Positions 50,601 through 61,250 of a stretch of 64,000 nt of DNA are shown in pieces. Source of the DNA: Acanthornis magna (lineage: Eukaryota; Chordata; Aves; Passeriformes; Acanthizidae); assembly GCA_036785705.1 (NCBI GenBank), contig JAWUZG010000070.1, forward strand, positions 3,793,001-3,857,000. Direction: 5' to 3'. The notes below the pieces were generated by a model that saw only the letters and a list, made by a program, of their open reading frames with translations, was not told the DNA's origin and did no database searches. How positions within the stretch are numbered: position 1 is the first letter of the stretch; every line of letters starts with the position of its first letter. Made by a program: the position numbers and the translations under genes.

Positions 50601-53600
50601 TGCAGCTTAGTAGCTTCAATTTGTTATAACCCAGTTATTAAATAAATCACAGTGTTTAAACATGATGCTAAGTATGTAGAAATGCTGTTAGGACACATCT
50701 ATAACTTGTAATAAATATTTGTAGCTGCCTAGTGTTAAGTCAGATTTAAAGGAGGTGAAGAGTTTCTCCAGGGTGTTGGTGGGAGCCCATTGTGTCTCCA
50801 CAAGCCCTCCCATTGCTCTCATCAGCTGTGCTGATACCTGGTCTCCAAGGGCCACTTCCTTTCTCTTTGTCCTGCAGCTGGTCACCACTGCAGCAATGTG
50901 GGCGGTGGAAGGTAGGAAAAACAGAAAAGAAAGAAAAGCAGCCAAGAAACTGGAAAGGTCTGGTCAGATTCATAAATCTGGCATCATTTGTCAATGGGAA
51001 ATCCAAAAGTACTTGTCTTGGAGAACCACATTTTAACCACGTTTTAAAAAGCTACACACTGCACAGCCAAAGCATAATCTTTGCAAGAACAGCTTAGTCC
51101 TTCATGCATAATTTCCTACTTTATTTCCATGCTGATTAATTTTTTCCTTGTTCCTTTCTATGGAGTGAAGAACTTCAGTTAAAGAGATATAAATGACGAG
51201 TGTATTAAGTCGATGAAGAGCAAGGTCCAAAGTTAAAGGATTTTAAAGGATCCTGTGATAGTGAGTTTTAGCACATATCCACATGCGTTTTCATGTGCCT
51301 TTACACTTAGTTACTGATGTGAAATGTAATTCCCCTTAGGTGTCACCTTGGAGGTGCTGAAATGGCTGTGAAAATCCCTTGGCACCAGTTAGCAGAATTA
51401 ATGTGTGTAAAAGATAACATGTTATGACACGACATGATGGCCGTCAGCTAGTCCCAGCTTTTTGTGTTGTGAAGCTCTCTACAGGCCCTTCCCTTCTAAG
51501 CATGTTCTGTTTTACCTCTGTTTAACTGAGTTTTGATTTTATGATCTAATGCAATTGTGAGTTGGATGTTCCAGGACAGCTTCTGAAATTAAAAATCTTG
51601 TATCTCCTCTGTATGTACAGCATTTGGAAATTCTGATGACCTCTTGGGGCAGAGCTCCAATGTAATTTTTACCTGAGCATGCAACAGTTTTATGGGATTT
51701 TAATTGGGTACAGAGAGATGAGATGGATAGACACAGTTTTCGAAAAGATGATTGCACTTCAGATCAAAGCTTGAAAGAGCTTTGAGGTGTGTCAGGAAAA
51801 GGATTCCTCTGCCAAAGCACCAGATGTGGGGAAGGGCCGCAGGCATAAAGGCTTCCCTCGTGCTGCATGCACAGCCCTGGAGCACTGGGAGAGAAGTGCT
51901 CTCATTGCCCTCTGCAAAGACTCCTCGTAAGGTTAGAATAGGGAATTCAACATCATGAAGAACGATGCTCATAAAACTGGGAAGACCACAACAGCATTAC
52001 CTCTAAAGCTGCTCTTTCTGTGTGTACCTGTTCCTTTCTCTTTCCCTGTAGGTTTTGCTGATGCTCTCCTTTACCAGTTCCTTCCCATCCACATTGCCAG
52101 ATATCATCACTGAGGAAATTCCTTTGTTCTCCATTGAATCCTCATTGTTTTCTCACTGCGGTGTTCCGTGGGACACTACGATCTTAAACGAGCCTGAACT
52201 GTTGTTAAATCTAATTTCTAATTCTTACATGTATAGTCTTACATATTGAAAATATCACAGTGGCCACTTCTGCCTGATTTACACCTTCTTAGAAATTAAA
52301 AATTTGTTGTGCAACAAGAAGGTTCAAATGATCCTTGTGCAGAGATTCATTTGCTTAAAGGAGAGAGGAGACAGTTTAGGAGTGGTGTTACTCCTACCCA
52401 TCATTGTCACAAATAGTGTAGTTAAGTTGAGTTAGACTAGGGTCTGCAGGATGAGCTGAACATGGCAAAGGTAAAAATCTTTTAATGTTTCTGCAGAAGT
52501 GTATGATAAATTTTAAAATGACTTAGAGTTACTGAATGACTGAGAGGGAAGGAAATTCAGTTAAAAATTAATGTACTTTATACTTAAGTACGTTTATGTT
52601 TTAGCCATGTGTTCATCATCTGAGGGACAAGAATACTTAAAAACATGGTGATGGGTAACTGGTAGAAGAGTGCAGGCTGGTGCAGAGGAATAAATCTTCT
52701 AATCTTAAAGTTAGTAAAAGTTTGGTCCTTTGCATCAGCTTGACTTTGTCCAGAACAGCCAGAAATACTCACTGCTTAATTTCTCTGGCCATTTATATAA
52801 AAATTCAGACACTGCTCCCTCATTTCACTACAAGGAGGTAGCAGATAAAGATGCTTGTGAGGCAGCACCAGGAATTTTTCAGACACTAAGCAGCTCTTGT
52901 GTCTAAGTACCCTCTATGCTCTATATAGTGTGAACATATCTGGTGCTCTTTGAATGGGTCTCTATAGCCTGGTTGGAGGTCTGTGGGCATGGAGATGTTG
53001 GACAGCTATTGATACGCCCTAGTGATGAGTATAAAGCAGCCAGAAGTGGCAGAAAATAGCCTGGAAAAACCTCACGTAAATTTGATTGCAAATTGTTGAG
53101 CAGCTATAGCATTGTCGTCTACTGATGTAAAACTGCGCAGATATTTTAACCTATACTGCAATTACAAAAGTCATGTTAATCGCTCACTCAGAGCTCCAGG
53201 TTACTGTTACTTTAACAGAATGGTAATGTCATGCATTGGGACCAGAAATTATATCTGTTTATGGGGGCTGAGAAGAAAATCCATAGTTGTGAACTCTATT
53301 GCAGGCTAGGGCAGTACACTGACTTCTTCAGTGTCAACAAAATCTGATGTACAGATGCTGGGCATTCTGCTTAGAGAGTTCTCATCGAGCTGTGGTGCAA
53401 AGGAGACTCTTTCAGCCTCTGCTGTGAGGTTGGGCAGCACACTTCCCTTGAAGTATCTTAAATTTTACTTCCTTGCGTTTCCTTTTTATTTAGTTACCAG
53501 CCACTGGCAAATGAAAGAGGTAGAAGATCTCAGGTTTTGGGACAAAACAGTTCGAGCTGATACAAATCTTCACTAGCTCTTTTCCTTGATCAGATATTTT

Positions 53601-56600
53601 GTTCTTTTGAACATTATTGTGAGAATCTGCTGGCTTTGATTCCCCCACAAAGCCAAGTCCCTCTGCTAATTATTTAATTCTGAAAACTTCCTGTTGACAC
53701 TTAAATATCACTTGTTCCAGAGTAACATTCCAATTAGAAGTTATTTGAAAATGTTTTAAAAAGATATGTAGGTAACTCTTAAGTTGTGATATTGACAACT
53801 CCCTGTTTTCTGAGATCTCTTCAAATCTTGAATCAGTAACTGTCAATACCATTTTATTCACGAGGAGAATTGTCTGAATGTACCACAAATTCCACCTTTT
53901 TCTAATCAGCTGCCAACACTTTGAGCCCAACCCCTGACAAGATCTAATTGCACATATATAGTGTATAGTGAAAATTCACAATCCAACATCTGCAGTCCAC
54001 AGACATTTGGAAGGCAAGTAAAGTTGCTTGTGCTGAATATCAAGTAAAGAGATATCACACGGAATATGGAACACTTATTTTGGAAGGAAATTCAGAGAAT
54101 TTAGGTTAAATGGGAGGGGAAATGCATGAATCTTGAGGTGCGGCTTCTGACTGGGGCTGTTCAGAGCTAGTGCAGTTGCAAATAAATTACAGCTCCCAAA
54201 TACCTGAACTACATTTGCTCTCTGTAACTTGCAGATCTCAGAGCTAAAACATGCAGCTTGGTATGGCGTTCCAATTAGAATAAGCCAAACAGCTTTTCAG
54301 GTTCTTCGATGAAATAGCTTTTGTATCATTACTGGCAATTACTGTCTAAAGAGTAATCATTTTACAACCCCTGCTTTTGTGCAGTTTAATAAAATGCTTC
54401 CTTTCTCCTTTAATTGGGTTTGTAGGTTTCTTGCACTTCTCATCCCCCATGTTAGAACTATTTGCAAGGCTGAGTTATTAAACCTCACAGCAGCAGAGGA
54501 GGTCAGCAAGGTTTTGTGGGGTGCTGGTTCATTCTCTTGTGGCTGGAGCAGCCCAGGCCCAAATGGGTACCGTGTTTCTTCTTCGTTTTATTGCTCTTTT
54601 CTCAGTGTATCATTTAGTTCCACTCAGCGCTCAATTGGCATTTGTTTTTTCTAGAGCTGTCAGCAAATCCATGGACCGCTAGGCCTGAGATGCTTAAAAA
54701 TTGAGACAGCTTCGGTAATCTGTAGCTAGGAATTTCTCCTGTAAGTGGATTAACTACTTCAGTGTTTGATTTCATCTGAGATTTCCAAAGCTTTGCTGAT
54801 GAAAAAAAGATAATAACCAATTATTCAAACTAGTTTTAGCAATTTCATTAGCGCAGAACCTCCTGCTAAGCAGGCCCCTGGTGCATCTATCTCAAATGGC
54901 ATACTTTGAGATTTTTGATATTGCTCTGTTCTCACTGAGTTGATGGCATAAATACCCCATCCTAACATCTCTGTATGCAACCAGCAGTTTGAAACAGTCT
55001 TCTGTGGTCTGTGTAGGACACTTTCTGCTTTAAAAATGTTGTTTAAATTTTAGCAAGCCTTAGTTTTATGCAAAATAAACCCATACCAGTTCAAGTAAAA
55101 AAATTATGAATGGAAGGTGAGTTTTAATTTGTTGAGTTTTTCCAAGTTAAGCTCCAAACTCATGTTTCTCAGTTTGGGCACAAAGGCAATCTGGAACTGA
55201 TTTCACTTATTTATGTTTTTAGTGTTTGGCTGAAAAACAGAATGAAGGAGTTACTGGCTTCTATTACTGAAAAGCAAAGGAGCATCTTTAAAAGCAAAAC
55301 TTTTCTATAATTTCTTGATTTCACATTTACCATCTCCTTGACCTTGCTTAAAAAAAACCAAAAAAACCCCAACAAACAGATCTAAAAACCTTCAGAATGG
55401 GAACAGCTCCAAACAACCACTTTATAAACCATGGTCCTTTCTGCCTGAAATTGTTGATGTGAATGTATTAATGTGAATGTTTTGTTTTATCAAGGAGAAT
55501 AAACTAGATCATTATCTGAAGTAAATAATTTTTCATCCACTTCCCTCCCATGGGATGTCAGTGGTCTAAATCACAGAAATTCTTTCAGTGCCAGACCAGT
55601 AATAAATATAACTGTATGGAACACAGTCTTGAATGTAGAATAAAGTAAAGGGTAAGGTGACCTAGCAACTCTGTCATCTCTCATTTTTATGATTCCTTGG
55701 GGTAGGAAAAGAAAAAATCTCTTGAGCTGACTATGTGCAGTGTAGCAAAATTACTACAGAAGAGTCCCGTGGGACGCTTGCATAACTGACCATTAGGAAA
55801 AAACTGGCCGTCAGGAGAATAGAGCAGCTACATTTGCTGTTCTCGTCATTATCTTTGTCCCAAGTGTAGGACAGGGTTATATAATCTCAGTTAGAATCTG
55901 TCTTGCATTCTAATGCACTGATCAGCCGCTGAGAATCTCTCTGAGATGGGAAGATGGCATTTAAATAACTCTGTCTTGGGGCAAATTGGAAACACTGCCC
56001 GAACAGAAAACAGCTACAGTTCTGTTACACTTCTTACAAATGTTGCAGACTACACAAAAATCTCAGCAGCTCTGTAGCTGTTGTTATGAAAGCATGAGAT
56101 GGACAGTGCAAAAGCTGGTTTGGGCTATGGTATTTCCTCATGTCATTTCCTACATGATCAGATTTATGGTAGTGGTTCCTTACTGTACCTACTGCATTAG
56201 GCAATAGGAAGTTTCATGTCAAAAAACAAGAAGTGTGTTTGTGTCAAATTGAGGGTTATTGGTTGTGATGTGTCTCAAAAGTAGTACAGTTTTTCTCAGG
56301 GAGTAAAAACTTAAGTATTGGAAAGCAATGTGAAGATTATGCTTAATTCCATATGTGTAATTGATGATGAGGCTCTGTCTGGGTGGAGTCAGTCTCGGAG
56401 ATGTTTGGACAGAGTCATGCTCACACTTCACCTAAAGAGAGTGAACACATCTGGAATTATGCTAATCGTGTTTGACCCAAAACCTCATTGAAATCACTGA
56501 AAAGCTTCCACTAATTACAGTAAGTGCTGAAGCAGAAGGTCCTTGGCCTGGTCTTTTGAAAGCCTGTGTACTCTGGCTCCCCTGTCTTCCTCAGTGTCTT

Positions 56601-56616
56601 CTCCAGACACTGGAGA
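44646..56616. other. Non-coding DNA without recognised genes
   Basis: The segment 45000-45430 is moderately G+C-rich and carries a decamer repeat, but no exon is recognised. Splice-site-like signals occur at 50877/50912 and at 52051 (acceptor-like). An A/C tract lies at 55350-55379. The open frames at 45015-45383 (minus) and 46740-47072 (plus) show no family features. Confidence 0.45.
45141..45170 (+). repeat. Three-copy imperfect decamer repeat
   Basis: Three consecutive 10-base units read AGCTGACTGG, AGCTGACCTG and AGCTGAGCTG. It is a minor tandem repeat with no assigned role. Confidence 0.8.
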
Positions 56617-56660
56617 GCAACGTGGACAACGTTGAGCAACGTTGTCAGCAACGTGGACAA
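56617..56660 (+). repeat. Nested direct and inverted repeat (CAACGTTG module)
   Basis: GCAACGTGGACAA occurs at 56617-56629 and 56648-56660. Between and overlapping them, GACAACGTTG (56625-56634) and CAACGTTGTC (56637-56646) form a perfect 10-base inverted repeat separated by two bases, and each arm contains the 8-base palindrome CAACGTTG. Four CpGs of the CAACGT type fall within 44 bases, unusual in this CpG-poor neighbourhood. Confidence 0.85.
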
Positions 56661-59600
56661 TTGAGTTGCTTTCCAGAAAGGCCTTTTATTGACACTGATT
56701 TAAAAAGTCATTTAAGCTGTGCTGAAGTGGTGTGAACTGTCACATTGAGTGGGTGCCATGGGGCAGTACAGTAAAAGGAGGAGCAGCTCCCCAAGCCACC
56801 AGACCATTTTGTGTATTACTTTTTCTTTTTTTTTTCCGTACCTTATTAATAGTTAATCTGTATTATATAGAGAGAGACTGGTGAAATAAATGATCTGCCA
56901 GCTCTTCCCTGTATGTTTCCCCAAATGAGCCCTGAAATAACACTTTAAATAGGTCCAAATAATTTTTAAAGATATGTCCATCTTTTATTTTCTAATATGG
57001 TACTGCAGAATGCCGTATCTCAAACTGTGCGAGTTCAGTTACTGGTCCACCCACAGTAAGTGATTCCCATAACTGACTGCAAATGAAATAATTTCTCATG
57101 GTTTTCACTGTTTTGATGGACACACACATACAAACACAGTGTGTGGCTACATGTGCACAGGTTTTCTGTAACTGTTTAAAAAGTGCTGTATCTAAATTAC
57201 CCAAGACTCCTGAACAAGCAGGTTTCTTCTTTGTTTAAAAAGGTAAAACAGGCTAAAATTAGAAGCATCGGTTGGGAATGATAAATATTCATTAACCTGG
57301 ATGTTGGTGCAGTTGAACAGTATTGATTTCTGCTGTTGAGGATTGCATTCTATACCTATCTGTCTGACTGTGACACTGAGATCTGGGTGTTACTTGCCTT
57401 GGGACATGCTGTGCTTTGTGTCTGCCGAGGCACAGCGAGGCCATGACATCAGACATTTTCAAAACAGAGACTTCAAGCCATACGTAATACAAAACCAATG
57501 TAAAACTGGCATTTCCAGACCACTTTGGTCTGTCTTCTATCCTGTTTGTCATTCAGAGAGCCTGGACGTTACTGTGTGCAGCAGCAGGTCCTATTCACCA
57601 CCAGGACGTGACAGAGGATGTGGTGTTTGCAGCCCAGCTGTGCTTCCCTGGGCTGTTAGAATAGGAGAGATTGCATCCAAGCCTTTGTTTTTCTCCTCTC
57701 CAGCTGCATGAGGTTCATCCTCACATGGGGAAGATTCCATATTTATTCCTCTTGCACCTGGACAAGACATGCCACACATAGGCGTAGCAGCCTTGCTGCA
57801 GTCAGTGACTGACAGAGAACACACAGCAGCCAAAAAATAAATACTAGAGACAGTTTTGTCTTTCAGGGAGGTCTTTGTGATCAAATTTTGTTATCCAGTT
57901 ACTTGTTCTACTGCTCACGGTTGAATCTCAGGTCTGTGCTATGGATTTTATCCTCAGAGGTTTCCGTACAAATTCACAGAAAATGTACTTGTGCACCTTT
58001 TAAACTGTAACACTGAGGTGTTTTTAGCTGTCAATAAGTATTTATGATTCAACTTTAAAATGTTGCCTTTGACAAAGTTTTTCTTTCTTCTTTAAAACAA
58101 TGAACGTGTTTATATGTTTGGAGTTATTTACATACAGTCCTAGATTTGTATGCGCTAATAATCTGTTCAAAGTGTTGGGAGTTAAAATATAAAAGTGGAG
58201 AAAGAAAAGGATAAATGTAGGTTTGTTTTCAAATGTTAAAATGCTGTGTTTCCAAAAGACATGCCTGGGCTTTAAATTGCAGAAATGCTGAAAACTAATG
58301 TGTTTATAAACTTTAGTGATATGTAATTATCACTCTTGTCTGTTATTGATAAGCTTTTTTTTTTCAATACCTATCATTCATATTCACAAACAGAGTTCAT
58401 GTTGATACAAGACTTACTTGAGGATTACTTTTTCAGGCTTTTGCTTTTGTGGTGACATATACATCTTTAGGCTGTAGTACAAAGAATGGACAATATTTAG
58501 CCACATATAACACAAAAGCTAAATCATACTTGCATGTCAGCAAAACCAACACAATTTAATATAAGAATAACTGCTAATAAGTGTCCATACAATACAGTGA
58601 GTGATATGTGAGCAAACATGTACTGTGCTTCATTTTACAAGAAGTGTGGTCTTTCCTATTCTCCTTTTCTATTATATTGCTAGGCCAACAATAAAAATGT
58701 GGTATTTGAGTTGTTTTATTAAAATATGATGGTGGAAGAAGGTGTGTCGATTAACGTCAAATTCAGCTGAGAAATGTGATGATTAAATGGTCAGCAGAGG
58801 GTGAGGATTATGAAAAGTGGTAACACCCACAATGGGAGCCACATTCAATAGCAACTTTCTGGCACAGGAACAAACATCAACATATTGCTGTGGTTTCCAA
58901 GTACAATTTAGTTTGACCTTTAATTAAGCACCAATCTCTACAAGGTAACTTAATTACCTTATCCCTAGGGCGGTCATGTAAGGTAGGTGGCATTGTTTAT
59001 GTGAGGTAGTTGAATAGTATAGAGGCTTAAGAAAAATATGCAAAGAATAACTCTTTCCTCCTTTCTTTTCATCAGCTGCCAAGCCATGACTTCCCTGAAG
59101 TAGTTACACGTCTTTTGTGCTGATACCCAGCAGTGCCTGTGTATTTTGCTTGTCCAGAAATGTCTTGTGCTTTTGTTGCACTGAAGTCAATTAGAGCTAA
59201 TAGTAAACGATTATGTGAAACATCTTGGGAGCTGAAAGACGGCAGAGCCTTTCCATGCTCTGTGTGCCCATTTGCCATTCTGTTGTTTGCGCTCCCCTCT
59301 TTTATGTAATTACTTTATCCTTTTTATGTCATTCATTTCTTAAAATCACTCCCAGATTGAGCCCCTCTTGCTGCGTTTATCAGTCAGTTCCACTGAGTGG
59401 TTTTCTGCTGTGTGCAGAAGTTTCTCCTCAGTTCCCTTAGTGAATAATCTTTTGTATATCCAGGCCATAATGCCTTGTTTCAGGACAAGCCCTTTTAGCC
59501 AGAAGACTGCCTAGGACGTGTAAGTTTGTGTGTATTGACTTTCACAGCTACGATGGGGTGTGAAATACAGCACTGGCCCTGAGTTTCTCTGTCTATCTCA

Positions 59601-61040
59601 GGCTCTGTGTGCATCTCACCTGACGCACTGGAAGATGGGCTGTGTTCAGGTAGAGAAGCAATGGAGTAAAAAAGTAAGTATGAAGGAGATTTCAGTTTTT
59701 TCTCTGAGAGATGAGGCAGGAGAACACTATTAGAAATGTCTAAGAACTGCTTGTGCTTAAGTGAAAAGGATCTACAAACTGAAGTCAGTCTCATGCAATA
59801 GAGGTTTGTTTGTCAGGGTGCTTTTGAAAAGTGAACACTGAGAAGAGATGAAATGAGGCTTCTGAGTGGGTGCCTGGCCTAGCTTTCAGTTTCAGTCATT
59901 TGCAGTTCACCTTTACATATTAAGGCAGTGGAACCGGGGGCCTAAATTTGGGTCTCTGTGTCCAGCTGTGAAGAAAAGAGATCGAAGTGCACTGGTGGGT
60001 TTCTGTTGTTTTCCTGAATGTGTTTGATGTGCTGGACTTTTCTGATGATTCAAATGTTCCTATATCTGCATCTGATTCACCTCTTCAGCTGTTTAATTGA
60101 CAAGAAGACACTCAGCCTGGTTTAGACCTGGGCTGACCAACACCTTCCCAAACAATTTCCAGGTGTGGCTTGGGCATGAATCAGCATTCTTTTCAATGCT
60201 AACAAAAGATAATAAATGGAAAGGATTTCTTACTTAGGCTGTAACAGGTTTTTCTTTGAGCTGAGGTTTTCCTCTCAGAGAGCAAAAGGAACAACCTTGC
60301 CTCCACTTGCACTGTGTTGTGTGCGTTGTGAGTATGTGTGTGTGAACACAAGGTGTAGAAATACTGAAAGGGAGAGGTGAAGAGTGTCCTGGTAGTGTCA
60401 AGATGACGGGAGTCACCAGTTAGAGCCACGATAGTATTGGAAAAGTTATTTTAAGGTAGACATAACCTGTGTAGCTGAGCTTCTGGCTGGGTTGTTTCCA
60501 CACAGGGTGAAAGCCTTGCCACTCTCCTGGCTAAGAGGGGACTTGGTGAAGGGTTCAGATAGTGGATTAAAAAAAGAATTGTGTGTGTGTGTTGTTGATC
60601 ACTGCTTGAGGGATTTTGTGTTAAGTTGCAAGTGATGTATAAGGCCAGGTCAGAAAGGGAGGCTGTGACAGCAGCCCAGACCTCCTGCAAGGACTGCTCC
60701 CCAGTATCAGGGAAAAGATATGCTAAGCAGAAAGCCACTTTTTGAATTGGCAAATCTGGATGTTTCCATTTTCCTCCATATCTTGTAAGAAACTGTCTCC
60801 ATTCCACTCAACAAACACCAAATTCCTTCCATAAAATAAAAACAAAGAGTGCTTTCTCCTGAAACACTCCTATGAAGCATCTGTTTTCAGTTAGACACAA
60901 AATTTTGCTTGGAAACATCCTGCCGGAGATGAGCACCAAACTCGTTTAATAAATCATTGCCAAAAACAATCTGAAGAGATCTCAGTCGATAATTGGCTTG
61001 ACAAGGTTTCTCTGCAGCACATTTGCCAAGCATGAGGGGC
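56661..61040. other. Non-coding DNA without recognised genes
   Basis: Open frames such as 57343-57711 (plus) and 57591-57884 (minus) overlap on opposite strands and carry no recognisable motifs. A short (GT)n tract lies at 60581-60592 and a looser GT-rich patch at 60315-60345. The segment 58880-59010 is ATTA-rich with a small inverted repeat. No transposon is recognised. Confidence 0.45.
60581..60592 (+). repeat. Short (GT)n microsatellite
   Basis: Six GT dinucleotides occur in a row, followed by an imperfect GT-rich continuation. Confidence 0.75.
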
Positions 61041-61250
61041 TGCTGATCCCTCCCTCGAGCAGCGGAGCAGGTCGCAGCTCGGTTCCGCAGCGGCGCTGGC
61101 AGGCGCGGCTGTGTGCGGATCCGGCCCGGAGAGCCAGGCGTGCCTGGGTGACACCTGCGTGCAGCTGAGCCTGGCTCTGCCTCTGCTGGGCTCCAGAGCC
61201 ATCAGCATTGCAGGGGCTGTGCCACTCACGGGCTCGAGCAGCCACCCTGG
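61041..61250. promoter_or_regulatory. Small CpG-rich patch, possible promoter or regulatory element
   Basis: I count 14 CpG dinucleotides between about 61055 and 61160, far above the surrounding DNA. G+C content is high throughout and GC-rich words such as CGGCGCTGGC, GGCGCGGC and CCGGCCCGG are present. It is too short for a standard CpG island and no TATA box or exon can be tied to it. Open frames cross it on both strands, as is usual in stop-poor GC-rich DNA. Alternatives are an alternative or lncRNA promoter, a GC-rich exon, or a local GC fluctuation. Confidence 0.3.
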
